Part shown: piece after piece, positions 43,686-53,443 of the stretch
Position numbering within the stretch: the stretch's first letter is position 1
How the letters are laid out: each line of letters begins with the position of its first letter
Source: Vibrio neonatus
GTDB lineage: Bacteria; Pseudomonadota; Gammaproteobacteria; Enterobacterales; Vibrionaceae
Assembly (NCBI RefSeq): GCF_024346975.1
Contig: NZ_AP024885.1
Location: forward strand, 930,001-994,000
DNA: 64,000 nucleotides
Direction: 5' to 3'
Program-made: the position numbers and the translations under genes
The notes under the pieces: generated by a model
What the model was told of the DNA's origin: nothing
Seen by the model: the letters and a program-made list of their open reading frames with translations, nothing else
Database searches by the model: none

Positions 43686-46600
43686 TTATTCAACATCAAA
43701 TCGTAAATTTTCAGTAAACTGATATTGACGATTATTGCCTGCTAAGTCTCTTACCGTCATTTCAGTTAATCCCCATGTTCCTGGAGCTGAACCAACGGGT
43801 AGTATTGTTTCAAAGACGTACTGGATTGGCGTGGTAGCATCGCAATTAGGGTTGTCTTTTAAAGCCTGACTATTACATTTGAAATAGCCACCTTCCTGAT
43901 CGGGGGCTGTGGTTTTATCCACGTTGCTATTTTTTGAATGCCAGAAGTGAAACTCTTGGCCTTGAGGATTTCTCAATCTGATCCCGGTGATATTTAATCC
44001 TGAAGCCGTTGCTAGAGGTTGCTCTTCATATGCCCAATAGTAAATCTTAACTATTGTTTCACCATTTGGGTTGTCTGGATTTGTTGGAGCAGCAGTTACT
44101 CGAAGGCATGTTTCATCCTCATCTTCAGATTGACATACCTGTTGATTAATCAAAGGCGCATTAGTATCAGGAGTACTTCCCGATACTACGAGCGTGATTG
44201 GATCTTCATGAGTCGGATGGTTTTCTGTAAAACTTGTTTTTCCAATATTCAATGCTTTATCTCGCATATTTATATATCTGGGACCGTAGCTTCCTAATGG
44301 AATAAAGCGAGTGACTAACCAGTCTATCGTACAAATGTTTGTAGCATCGCTAGGGTTAGATATTTCAGGGCTATGATAACTATAGAGTTGATGACTATAC
44401 TGACCCCATCCAAATTCAGCAGATTGATTACTTATAGTTGCATAGCAGTAACCTTGATCCATCGACTCATTCTCATTTAGTAGCCACTGTAATTGCAGCA
44501 ATTGCTCATCTTCTTTTAATTCAACTGGTGAATCAGTAGAGTCAGAGTTAAACAAGCTCAAAGTCATGCTGTTTTTTACATATTGGGGCGCAACAATATC
44601 TGAATTTGCATTATTGATATAGAGACGCCAACCATAGTCCGAGCTTGCCAGTTTTTCAATTCTACGATTGCCAACTTGATCGAAAACGACTATTTCAGCG
44701 GGCACCCACCAACCTTTAGCCGCTTCTGCTGGAAGATCGAATCTTGCGATTAATTTAGAGTCGAGTTGTGCTCCATTAGCAGGTTTAAAGTATTGATCTT
44801 TATATGTTCCAATTGGGCTTAGTAAGCGCATATACGCACCGGATGCACCGTCAAAACAATTGTCTTGGTTATTGCAGTTTTCACTTGTGTGTAATCCAAG
44901 AGTCACTTCTACACTTTTCTTTTGTTCTGGCGCGCCATATACAGAGATATCGACACTATTGATTTTTCCTGGATATATATAATCTGGGTATAAATTAAGC
45001 ACTTCAAAAGTGAGATCAGGACGAATTACACTGAGATAGATACTACCTTGCATAATATAGTCTCGGATGAATTCGTATTTTGGCAATGCTCTTGAACGCA
45101 ATAAATCAGGGTTGGTTAAAAAGTAAGAAATACTTTCTGCCATATCTTCATTGGGATTCAACTTAGCGGCATACGCAGTCACAAATTGAGTGGTGCTGCA
45201 TGATGCCCATTGTCCGTCAAAAACAAGCTCACCATCAAATTTGGGATGGTCATGTACTTCAGTTAGAACGTTTAATGTCTCTGGAACTACGTTTGGTGGT
45301 GTCCAATTATCAGGGTCTTCTGTCCATTGTTTACAGTTCCCGTCGGTATCTCCTGGAATATACCACCCAGATTTTTTTAACCATTCATATTTGAGGTCAT
45401 TTGAGAATGCGTAGTCCCATAAGAAGTGAGACTTTTCGTGAATAATTAAACGTTGAATATCACCAATAAAGTTTTGCGTAAAGGCTGATTCCATAAATTC
45501 AACATAATTAGCCGATGTCCAGGCTACAGCCGGTGCAGCCGAATATAACGGGTGGGGAAGCCCATTCGCACGTCTTAAGAAGTAACGCAGACCGCCTTTT
45601 TCATTAGGTAGACTGAGATCTTTCATCCCTTGAGGGAATTCTTCTAAAATAGCAATGATTGCAATTAATTCTTTCGGCTGAAATATTTGCCATATATTTG
45701 CATTACGATCGTCGTCTATTACAGGAATGGTCTTGTAGAGCCCGTTAAAGTTACTAGTAGTCGCTATAATTACGCCGTAACGCTGTTTGAGTATATGAGC
45801 CGCTACATCAATTTTTTGGCCATTGTCTGTAACAAAGCGTATAGCTGCGTTATATAAACGGTTAGAGAAGAATCGTCCACGCTTACCATCAACAGTCACG
45901 ATTGTTGGTGATGCATATTTGAATGTTTGAGTAGAAATTTTAACTTGAGTGCTAGCATCTGTTAAATTGGTGACTTCAATATCGTCTGTCAAAAGTTCGT
46001 CAGTTAATACCCAGTGACTTGCATACGGATGCTCAGCAGCCGACCCTCCAGAGAGTTGATTTGGAAAACTTTCAAGGCCCGTTCTTTTTAGCATTTCAAG
46101 TAGACGGTACGCATGTTCCTGACTCCAAGGGACATCTGAATCATCTAAAATAATACCAAACAGCGACTGTAGGGTTGCACTTGCATGGGAATCTACATCG
46201 CTATAATCTTGGCCTATAATTTCTATCGGTAAGTCTTTGTTTATATATGAAGAATACTCTCGTCCCGCCGTGTTGATATCTTCAGACCAGTGATATTGGA
46301 AGTGATCGTGTTCTAACCCATCAATACGTTCAGCATTAAATTGAGCAAAAGTACCGGCATTAATTTTGATGACATTACCATTAACTTCTGACAAGGAAGT
46401 TCTAGCTCTTGGGCTATCATTTTCTTCGACACTATCATCGGCATCTGCAATTTTATATCCTGCTTGACTAACAGTTAAAATATAATCTTGTTGCTTATTT
46501 AATCCTTCAAACTTCAGTTCACCATCTTTGGATGTGGTTGTAATGAGTACACTTTTGTCATCGGAAGTTAAGGTTCCGATAACTGGACGGTCATTACTTG

Positions 46601-48053
46601 CACCTGAAACATCAACGATAATTTCCTGGTCGCCAACAGTACGTTCAAATTGAGCGTTTATCGTGCAATCGTTCGATACATTAGTGATGTAGTATTTATT
46701 GTCTTTTAAGCTACCACCACATCCACTAATTGACTCTAAGGTATATTTATCGTCTGTGGAAACATCAAATTGAGCAGCATCTCCATAAGCTACGCTCATT
46801 GAGTTCGGTGATACGTTGCCACCTTCCGATGAGTGTGCAGTTATGTGATATATAACGGGGGCAAAGGTTGCGATTACCTCACAGTTATCTTTTAATACTC
46901 CGGTTTTATATGTATTCCCGTTTAACGAGCCATCACAACCTTCAATATGTTTGAGTTGATATCCGTCATTAGCATTTAGATCAAAGCTTGATGTCTCTCC
47001 ATAATTAACACTTTGCTCTTTTGGTGAGATAGTTCCCCCGCTACTTGCATGAGATAACGCTGTAATTATTATTGGTGTAAATTCGGCGGCAATACTACAG
47101 TCATTTGTAATTAGTCCAGTATTGTATTGAGAGCCGGCAAGAGCCCCCTCACATCCAGTTACTTCACTAATCTCAAAGCCATCATCAGCATTTAAATTAA
47201 AAGTATATGTTGAACCATGTTGTGCATCTTGAGTTTTAGGAGTAATACTTCCTCCTAATGATGTTGTGCTTGTTATTGTATAATGTTGGGGAGGGGTTGG
47301 GTTATTATTGGAATTAAATTGAGCAGTTATCGTACAATCGTTCGATACATTAGTGATGTAGTATTTATTGTCTTTTAAGCTACCATCACATCCACTAATC
47401 GACTCTAAGGTATATTTATCCTCTGTGGAAACATCAAATTGAGCAGCATCTCCATAAGCTACGCTCATTGAGTTCGGTGATACGTTACCACCTTTCGATG
47501 AGTGTGCAGTTATGTGATATATAACGGGGGCAAAGGTTGCGATTACCTCACAGTTTTCTTTCAATACTCCAGTCTTATATGTATTTCCGTTTAATGTGCC
47601 ATCACAGCCTTCAATATGTTTGAGTTGATATCCGTCATTAGCATTTAAATCAAAGCTTGATGTCTCTCCATAATTAACACTTTGCTCTTTTGGTGAGATA
47701 GTTCCCCCGCTACTTGCATGAGATAACGCTGTTACTAATATTGGTGTGAATTTGGCGGCAATACTACAGTCATTTGTGATTAATCCAGTATTGTATTGAG
47801 AGCCTTTAAGGACTCCCTCACATCCAGTTACTTCACTAATCTCAAAGCCATCATCAGCATTTAAATTAAAAGTATATGTTGAACCATGTTGTGCATCTTG
47901 GGTTTTAGGAGTAATACTTCCTCCTAATGATGTTGTGCTCGTGATTGTATAATGTTGGGGAGGGGTTGGGTTATTATTGGAATTATCATCACCGCCACAG
48001 GAGACGACACTGATCGCTAAGCCTAATATCACTAGGCTATTATTTAAATTCAT
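43686..48053 (-). CDS. large repeat-bearing lipoprotein with HEKSH metallopeptidase-like motif
   Basis: About 1455 residues from ATG 48053 (the frame's upstream GTG is less likely). Lipobox ISVVSC (Cys about 19) followed by GGDDNSNNN, a surface-type linker. Residues about 40-485 are six InlB-B-like modules of about 73 residues (pattern GG-ISPK, YG-FDLNANDGY, GC-G-L-G--Y), arranged as two near-identical 223-residue blocks. A carboxypeptidase-like Ig segment follows (about 500-545). The enzyme-like part has HEKSHFLWDY (codons at 45426-45440) and a downstream NEDMAESISYF, matching a gluzincin HExxH...E pattern similar to anthrax lethal factor-like domains. Beta-rich domains close the C-terminus. 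Probably an outer-surface protease or adhesin; not recognised as a named protein. Confidence 0.8.
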   Translation of the reverse strand: MNLNNSLVILGLAISVVSCGGDDNSNNNPTPPQHYTITSTTSLGGSITPKTQDAQHGSTYTFNLNADDGFEISEVTGCEGVLKGSQYNTGLITNDCSIAAKFTPILVTALSHASSGGTISPKEQSVNYGETSSFDLNANDGYQLKHIEGCDGTLNGNTYKTGVLKENCEVIATFAPVIYHITAHSSKGGNVSPNSMSVAYGDAAQFDVSTEDKYTLESISGCDGSLKDNKYYITNVSNDCTITAQFNSNNNPTPPQHYTITSTTSLGGSITPKTQDAQHGSTYTFNLNADDGFEISEVTGCEGALAGSQYNTGLITNDCSIAAEFTPIIITALSHASSGGTISPKEQSVNYGETSSFDLNANDGYQLKHIEGCDGSLNGNTYKTGVLKDNCEVIATFAPVIYHITAHSSEGGNVSPNSMSVAYGDAAQFDVSTDDKYTLESISGCGGSLKDNKYYITNVSNDCTINAQFERTVGDQEIIVDVSGASNDRPVIGTLTSDDKSVLITTTSKDGELKFEGLNKQQDYILTVSQAGYKIADADDSVEENDSPRARTSLSEVNGNVIKINAGTFAQFNAERIDGLEHDHFQYHWSEDINTAGREYSSYINKDLPIEIIGQDYSDVDSHASATLQSLFGIILDDSDVPWSQEHAYRLLEMLKRTGLESFPNQLSGGSAAEHPYASHWVLTDELLTDDIEVTNLTDASTQVKISTQTFKYASPTIVTVDGKRGRFFSNRLYNAAIRFVTDNGQKIDVAAHILKQRYGVIIATTSNFNGLYKTIPVIDDDRNANIWQIFQPKELIAIIAILEEFPQGMKDLSLPNEKGGLRYFLRRANGLPHPLYSAAPAVAWTSANYVEFMESAFTQNFIGDIQRLIIHEKSHFLWDYAFSNDLKYEWLKKSGWYIPGDTDGNCKQWTEDPDNWTPPNVVPETLNVLTEVHDHPKFDGELVFDGQWASCSTTQFVTAYAAKLNPNEDMAESISYFLTNPDLLRSRALPKYEFIRDYIMQGSIYLSVIRPDLTFEVLNLYPDYIYPGKINSVDISVYGAPEQKKSVEVTLGLHTSENCNNQDNCFDGASGAYMRLLSPIGTYKDQYFKPANGAQLDSKLIARFDLPAEAAKGWWVPAEIVVFDQVGNRRIEKLASSDYGWRLYINNANSDIVAPQYVKNSMTLSLFNSDSTDSPVELKEDEQLLQLQWLLNENESMDQGYCYATISNQSAEFGWGQYSHQLYSYHSPEISNPSDATNICTIDWLVTRFIPLGSYGPRYINMRDKALNIGKTSFTENHPTHEDPITLVVSGSTPDTNAPLINQQVCQSEDEDETCLRVTAAPTNPDNPNGETIVKIYYWAYEEQPLATASGLNITGIRLRNPQGQEFHFWHSKNSNVDKTTAPDQEGGYFKCNSQALKDNPNCDATTPIQYVFETILPVGSAPGTWGLTEMTVRDLAGNNRQYQFTENLRFDVE
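46647..47315. repeat. internal tandem repeat, unit 1
   Basis: 669-base (223-codon) direct repeat inside the large lipoprotein gene, nearly identical to the next unit with scattered single-base changes. Each unit encodes three InlB-B-like modules. The exact period (a multiple of three) keeps the frame. Confidence 0.9.
47316..47984. repeat. internal tandem repeat, unit 2
   Basis: Second 669-base unit, offset exactly 669 from unit 1. The near identity at synonymous positions points to recent duplication, and copy number could vary between strains. Confidence 0.9.
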
Positions 48054-48298
48054 GAAACCTACCACTATTGTTGACCAAGATTCACATTGTCATTTATTTT
48101 ATATGCATGAAATAAATAGCAATACTCTTCTATTTGCTAAAATTAATGTCAGAGAAGGTAGTATATTTGAAATGTTATTTTTTATCTTTGATACAATTCA
48201 TATTTTATTAATGTCAGACATATAGATCAATATGCAACTATATTTACATGGCTGGTTTTTATAATACTTGGTAGAACAACCATTAATGGTTGTTCGAT

Positions 48299-48997
48299 TT
48301 AATAGAACTTAAACTGACTCCAGTTGCTTAAAACATGTATGAACTCCATCATATTTGGCGAATACCAATATCCAACAACACAGATAGCGACCAAGCTAAC
48401 GCTTAATACGATATGATTTTCGGGAAGCAGTTTAAGCGCTGTGCCGAACGAGTTTTTAAGTTTAAATCGGCTAAATTCCACGCTATTTATCTCATCCATC
48501 AAGAGATGCAATAAAAACCCAACCAAGAAGAAAAAGCCTGTGAGCCATGCAGTCATAGCAGGCTTTATCACTAAGTGTCCTGCAAGATAGAAAGTGACGT
48601 TAACCAAAACTAACGTATTTGCTACGCCGAAAATAATAGAGTGGCAGGCGCCGCGGTGGGCGGTAATCTTTTTGAAAATTCGTAATAGCACCTGGTGTAA
48701 AAATAGGTAGATGGCTAGCGGGATGAGCAATAAGCGCAGTAATCCGGTTGGGGTATGAGCATCACCTATGACGTAATGCATGGCTCCAAAGCACAGGGCT
48801 ATGGACATGGCGCCATAAATGACTTCAAGAGAGGTAGAGCTATCTGAGTCAATATCGGGATATAGGCTACCTATTGAGCCAATAAACCATAGCCATAGTG
48901 CGGTCTGAATAGTGATGTCACCTTTTGCCACTAGGGTCGCGGCAGCAATGCCTGTGACGGCGACGCCTGCTTTGAGGTGCGTTTCAAAGTTTGCCAT
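48299..48997 (-). CDS. membrane-bound metal-dependent hydrolase, YdjM-like
   Basis: 232 residues, about six membrane helices with the family's polar motifs: N-terminal THLKAG, SLYPDIDSDSS after the second helix, ITAHRGACHS in the middle and LLHLLMDEIN near the end. These His/Asp groups are the putative metal site. YdjM in E. coli is LexA-regulated; no SOS box was found here by eye. Substrate unknown. Confidence 0.85.
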   Translation of the reverse strand: MANFETHLKAGVAVTGIAAATLVAKGDITIQTALWLWFIGSIGSLYPDIDSDSSTSLEVIYGAMSIALCFGAMHYVIGDAHTPTGLLRLLLIPLAIYLFLHQVLLRIFKKITAHRGACHSIIFGVANTLVLVNVTFYLAGHLVIKPAMTAWLTGFFFLVGFLLHLLMDEINSVEFSRFKLKNSFGTALKLLPENHIVLSVSLVAICVVGYWYSPNMMEFIHVLSNWSQFKFY

Positions 48998-49300
48998 TTG
49001 AGGTATTTTCGCAATTGATGAGGTTTAGTTTACGGAATTTAACCCTATGCTTGGTAACTGGCAAGTTAGAGGATTGTCAGAGTTAAAGCATAGTCCTTTT
49101 TAAATTTTCTTTTGTAATCAGTAACTAAAGAATTGAACTGCATGGTTAAAATATTGTGAAGTTTTAGTTGTCATAAATGGTGAGCATAATTTTACTTTAC
49201 TATTTTATCGTTGGCGCAATATGCACATTATTGAATTGCTGTTCATCTATTCTTGTTTGCACTAACAGAGCACTGAATCAGAAAATTAAAAGGTAGCATC
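48998..49300. other. intergenic region before the M19 gene
   Basis: AT-rich, divergent promoter region for the YdjM-like and M19-like genes. No gene, repeat or clear operator seen. Confidence 0.3.
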
Positions 49301-50536
49301 ATGAAAAAACTATTATTAGCCGTCAGTATTGCCTCACTATCAGCCACCGCAGTTGCGTCGATTGAAACGAAAGATTGGTATGGATATGCATCACCTGAAG
49401 CAAAGCAGTTTGTGAAAGATAACATAGTATTAGATTTTTATGCTTCTCCTGCTGGTACTGGATTTTCTAAAGATTCCGAGGTGGCTCAATATATTGATCT
49501 TGCCCATGAGCGTGGAATAACGGGGGCGTCAGTGACCATTGCAGCTCCCAATACTCCAAATATGCTGGCGTTTAAATCAGAACATGGCAAATGGACAAAA
49601 GCGTCTTCAGCTGCCAATACGCCGATTCGTTATGTAACAAAGGTTGAAGATTTTCAGCTAGCCCATGAAAACGGTGAATATGCGATTATGTGGGCAAGCC
49701 AAACGACTATGCCTCTTGAAGGTGATGCAGCTAATGTTGCAGTAATGGCAGAGCATGGCATTAAGACAATGCAACTGACCTACAATGAAACAGAGTTAAC
49801 GGGTGGCGGCGTTATTTCTATGATCAATGGCGATACATCGAGCCTAACTGATTTTGGTAAAGAGGTGATTGATGAGATGGTAAAACACGGTATTACCGTT
49901 GATTTGTCGCATACTTCTCATTACACCACTGAGGGCATTACCGATTATATGCAAAAGCAACATAAAGGTGTGCCGGTGATTTATTCTCATTCACCAATTG
50001 CTTCTACCTATGGTTGTGAACCTCATGAAACTTTGACTGAAACCGAGCAGCGTATGGCGAAACAGAACTTGAAAAAGGGCGATCCTGATTTCCGTTTAGC
50101 GGCGTGTTATCGACTCATTTCTGATGAACAAGCAAAGACAGTTGCGGATATGGGCGGCGTTATTTCTGTAACCGCAACCGAATGGATGATGGATGGTATC
50201 TGGCCGGAAGATATTACACCTAAACAATTTGCTGAGATGATTGATGGTGCAGTAAAAGTGGCGGGTATCGACCATGTGGGTATTGCGACTGACGATATGA
50301 TGACGACCTCGAAAGTCGTTCCGTTTGCTAAAGCAAATGCGGATAAATACGCAGACAATGGTTACATGATTAATGCTTTTGATAAAGGTGCGACTGGCTG
50401 TGCTGAACTTTCAAAGCATATTGCAGGCGTAGTCGATGCATTATGGGAAATGGGCTATTCCAATGAAGATATGGCGAAGTTGTTTGGTCAAAACTTGATG
50501 CGTGTTTATCAGCAAACTTGGAAAACGAAAGCTTAA
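49301..50536 (+). CDS. exported M19 (renal dipeptidase) family protein with altered metal site
   Basis: 411 residues. Signal peptide MKKLLLAVSIASLSATAVAS, then an M19 amidohydrolase-type barrel. Kept motifs: TVDLSHTSH (His ligand), IYSHSP (His ligand) and HVGIATDDM (Asp). Missing or changed: the first HxD, expected in the opening DGHxD strand, reads VLDFYASP; the bridging Glu, expected in GIEG, reads MWASQTT. Without these the binuclear zinc site would be incomplete, so dipeptidase activity is doubtful. The gene is single and has its own terminator. Confidence 0.85.
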   Translation: MKKLLLAVSIASLSATAVASIETKDWYGYASPEAKQFVKDNIVLDFYASPAGTGFSKDSEVAQYIDLAHERGITGASVTIAAPNTPNMLAFKSEHGKWTKASSAANTPIRYVTKVEDFQLAHENGEYAIMWASQTTMPLEGDAANVAVMAEHGIKTMQLTYNETELTGGGVISMINGDTSSLTDFGKEVIDEMVKHGITVDLSHTSHYTTEGITDYMQKQHKGVPVIYSHSPIASTYGCEPHETLTETEQRMAKQNLKKGDPDFRLAACYRLISDEQAKTVADMGGVISVTATEWMMDGIWPEDITPKQFAEMIDGAVKVAGIDHVGIATDDMMTTSKVVPFAKANADKYADNGYMINAFDKGATGCAELSKHIAGVVDALWEMGYSNEDMAKLFGQNLMRVYQQTWKTKA

Positions 50537-50603
50537 TTTTTTGCTTTAACTGCTTCCTATAAACGATGTGGATGTTTAATACTCTGTCGCAGTAAAAACA
50601 AGT

Positions 50604-50642
50604 AGCCTGCGTTATACCTGTTGTGTAGCGCAGGCTTTTTTA
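50604..50642 (+). terminator. rho-independent terminator of the M19 gene
   Basis: AGCCTGCG (50604-50611) / CGCAGGCT (50629-50636) followed by TTTTTT. It overlaps the last codons of the convergent AraC gene. Confidence 0.8.
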
Positions 50643-51589
50643 CGCCACTGTAAAGGCGTAGTGTTTTCGGCTTTTCTAAAAGCGCGAATAAATTGTGAGG
50701 TATCTGCGTAGCCTAAATGTTCGGCAATATCGGAAATGGAAACGTCTCGTTCGCGCATTACTCGTTTGGCAAATGCCATATTGAGGGATTCTTTTATTTT
50801 GCGAAAACTACTTTGTTCTAGCTTTAAATATCTCTGCAAACTGCGCGGTGAGATACCTGTTATATAACTAAAGTCGTTGATAGAAATGTCTTGCCGTCCT
50901 ATATAACACTCTAGTGCTAAGGCAACTTGTTTACTGAAGGGGGTAGGCGGTTTATGCCATGTTGTACTTTCTACAATGCCAATAGGCTTTTCTGGTGAAT
51001 TGTAAAAAATTCCAGTGCTATTTTGTCCCATAAACTGCGGCGTGTGAGTGGATATATTGAGTTTATCTAATCCGGTTTTTTGTTCAGAGAACAGATGGTA
51101 TTTGCAAGGTTGAGAAACTGCTTGGGTGGATGCTAAGTACTGATGTACTACAACAATAGCGTAAAGCTCTGCGACTAGATTAAACGGGGTAACATCTTCT
51201 AACGCAAATTCTAGGCTTTGTATTGTATCACTACCTGTTATTTGGGTGTTGGGTTGAAAAGTGACGCTTTTTACCGGTAATAGATAAGCAATCTGTTCTG
51301 GGATAGAGAGGCTTGTCATTGATGAATTATTCAAGCTAATCTGTTTTATATAGTCATTTACACCTTGGCGAATAAAGGCTTTAAAGTCTTGATGGGATAA
51401 GCTTACAAAAGCTTGTTGTAGTAAAGAGGCCAATGCTCTGAAAGGCACAAATTTTGCCGAACTAGAGTTTAAATAAATAGGTAGATTTGAGCTGTGTACG
51501 ATTGGCCATATATCGTCGATATAGTGCTCTAATGCGTTGATTTGCACTATAACGGCATGTTTATTAATGAGCGGGACAGTTAAATTCAT
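50612..51589 (-). CDS. AraC family transcriptional regulator
   Basis: 325 residues. C-terminal double helix-turn-helix: ISINDFSYITGISPRSLQRYLK and VSISDIAEHLGYADTSQFIRAFRKAENTTPLQWR, the AraC/XylS signature. The N-terminal 200 residues resemble the Arabinose_bd (OruR/ArgR) type effector domain. Convergent with the M19 gene and upstream of no obvious operon; target unknown. Confidence 0.9.
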   Translation of the reverse strand: MNLTVPLINKHAVIVQINALEHYIDDIWPIVHSSNLPIYLNSSSAKFVPFRALASLLQQAFVSLSHQDFKAFIRQGVNDYIKQISLNNSSMTSLSIPEQIAYLLPVKSVTFQPNTQITGSDTIQSLEFALEDVTPFNLVAELYAIVVVHQYLASTQAVSQPCKYHLFSEQKTGLDKLNISTHTPQFMGQNSTGIFYNSPEKPIGIVESTTWHKPPTPFSKQVALALECYIGRQDISINDFSYITGISPRSLQRYLKLEQSSFRKIKESLNMAFAKRVMRERDVSISDIAEHLGYADTSQFIRAFRKAENTTPLQWRKKACATQQV

Positions 51590-51687
51590 CGTATACCTTG
51601 GCTCTTACTTACACCAATCTCAATTTATTAGTATTGATATAAGTAATAGCTTATTGGTGGTAAATGTCACGACTGTTATAGGCAGTT

Positions 51688-52317
51688 TTATTTGGATGTT
51701 GTTGATTGCCAGTACAAATATAGCGCCTGAATATCGCCAGAGCACAAATGGGGAACTGCTTCTTTAAGAACAGTTTGCGGCCAATCCCACCATTGCATCT
51801 CTAATAGCATAGCGATTTCAGTGTCAGAAAAACGAAATTTAATGTGCTTAGCGGGGTTGGAGCCTACTATTTCATAGGGTGCAACGTCTTTGGTCACAAC
51901 AGCGCGACTCGAAATCACGGCGCCATGCCCAATGTTTACTCCGGGCATAATCATAGCTTCCGTCCCAATCCAAACATCATTACCTATTATGGTATCTCCG
52001 GCGCGCTCAAAACCATCTTTGGCTTGTGCAAAAGTGTCATCATCTCGATAGAAAAACGGGAAAGTACTTACCCAATCATGCCTGTGCCCTTGATTACCAG
52101 CCATAATAAATGCCGCACCAGAGCCAATAGAGCAAAAACTGCCAATAATAAGCTTATCAACATCATCCCTATCAGGTGCAAGATATCGAGCACAATCATC
52201 AAAACTGTGCCCATGATAGTACCCAGAGTAATAACTGTGCTTACCTACAATGATATTTGGGTTAGTCACTTGCTGCTGCAACGGCACACCAGCGAAAGGG
52301 GATTCAAAGTAGTTCAT
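51688..52317 (-). CDS. CatB-type (xenobiotic) acetyltransferase
   Basis: 209 residues, left-handed parallel beta-helix trimer of the XAT group. It begins [13 protein letters not shown], and has [44 protein letters not shown] (catalytic His region), STFPFF, and hexapeptide turns IIGNDVWIG and [16 protein letters not shown]. This matches type B chloramphenicol acetyltransferases, including chromosomal and integron catB genes of Vibrio. The longer frame to 52374 adds codons read from the hairpin repeat (MQISRPDP) and is not the true start. Actual chloramphenicol resistance cannot be inferred. Confidence 0.9.
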   Translation of the reverse strand: MNYFESPFAGVPLQQQVTNPNIIVGKHSYYSGYYHGHSFDDCARYLAPDRDDVDKLIIGSFCSIGSGAAFIMAGNQGHRHDWVSTFPFFYRDDDTFAQAKDGFERAGDTIIGNDVWIGTEAMIMPGVNIGHGAVISSRAVVTKDVAPYEIVGSNPAKHIKFRFSDTEIAMLLEMQWWDWPQTVLKEAVPHLCSGDIQALYLYWQSTTSK

Positions 52318-52348
52318 AGTTTGTTCTCTAGGTTTTAGGGACGTTCTT

Positions 52349-52411
52349 GCGGGGTCAGGTCTTGAAATTTGCATAAATACTATTTATGCAAATTTCAAGA
52401 CCTGACCCCGC
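52349..52411. repeat. perfect 63-bp palindrome, hairpin repeat copy 1
   Basis: Two 31-base arms around a single central C (52380), without mismatch. The outer part reads GCGGGGTCAGGTCTTGAAAT and the centre TTATGCAAA-type. Same family as copies at 54233 and 54608 and the decayed one at 17622. Such elements resemble REP-type hairpins mobilised in trans by Y1 (RAYT) transposases; no such transposase is in the window. Confidence 0.9.
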
Positions 52412-52603
52412 TTTACCGAATAGTAGATCGGGAGTGCAGAAGTTTCAAATACTTGATAAGTTGGGTAAAGGAGCAACGCTGATGGCGCACTCTGAATTAA
52501 TTGATGAATTAAATTCGCTTAAGGTTGTTATTTTATTCATTCAGTTTATTCTTATGCGTTGAGAATCTAAGTCGAGCAGTGGGTAGTAACTGGTGAGAAC
52601 ATT

Positions 52604-53443
52604 ATGCTAAAAGAGCTAGTACTTTTTAAATATGTTTATGAAGGTGATAATTTTAGGGATGTTGCGAGTAAAGCAAACACTTCTATATCCTCTCTATCTA
52701 GGGCTATTACTAATCTTGAGCAAGATTGCGGGAAGAAGCTTTTCATTAAAGATGGCATCACGTTAATTCCCACAAGTGAAGGAAAGTACTTATATTCGAA
52801 AATAACAGCGAGTCTAGATTCAGTTACGTATGAGTATGATATGTTTCGTACTAGCACTCCTCAAATCACGTTATTGAAACCGATACAAGTTAACAGTACG
52901 TTTTTTATTCAGCTTCTACACGATGAAGCGTTAAAGAGCGAGCAACTATCATTTAAAGAATTGAATAATTATCCCACTAGAGAAAAAGCGTATTCAGATC
53001 TTTTAATTGGCGAAATCGATTTGTTTATCGATAAAAAACCAATAACAGATAGGCGATACCAATGCCACAAGATCCAATCTGATGAGCTCGTTTTTCTTTG
53101 TTCGAAGCAGTTTCATGAAAATATTATTGAGTCAGAGCCTAAAAATCTAATCAAATTAAAATGGCTTGATGATTACAGTGATAAGTTTACAAGTAATGCA
53201 GATACCAATGAGTATCTAATTGATAGTCTTATATCTTTTTACGATATTATTGAAAATTCAAAATATACTGGCATTGTATCAGAGCAAACTGCAAAGACTC
53301 TTGATCATGATGTTTATTCATTTTCAGAAGTCATTGGAAAAATGGAACTCTATTTGATAGTAGCGAATCGAAATATAGTCAATAAACCGTTGCTAAAAGA
53401 CATAATAAAGAAAATACAAGAGTCTAAGCTAATACTACGTTAA
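52604..53443 (+). CDS. LysR-like transcriptional regulator
   Basis: 279 residues. N-terminal HTH FRDVASKANTSISSLSRAI then NLEQDCGKKLFIKDGITLIPT, clearly LysR-type; the effector domain is divergent and Ile/Lys/Asn-rich. The gene is much more AT-rich than the core genes around it. Its stop overlaps by four bases the end of the convergent COG3904-like gene. Probably a recent acquisition; target unknown. Confidence 0.8.
   Translation: MLKELVLFKYVYEGDNFRDVASKANTSISSLSRAITNLEQDCGKKLFIKDGITLIPTSEGKYLYSKITASLDSVTYEYDMFRTSTPQITLLKPIQVNSTFFIQLLHDEALKSEQLSFKELNNYPTREKAYSDLLIGEIDLFIDKKPITDRRYQCHKIQSDELVFLCSKQFHENIIESEPKNLIKLKWLDDYSDKFTSNADTNEYLIDSLISFYDIIENSKYTGIVSEQTAKTLDHDVYSFSEVIGKMELYLIVANRNIVNKPLLKDIIKKIQESKLILR

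Noticed and set aside
47977..48225. 82-codon plus-strand frame divergent to the large lipoprotein gene
   Set aside because: It starts inside the lipoprotein's signal-peptide coding region and has no ribosome site.
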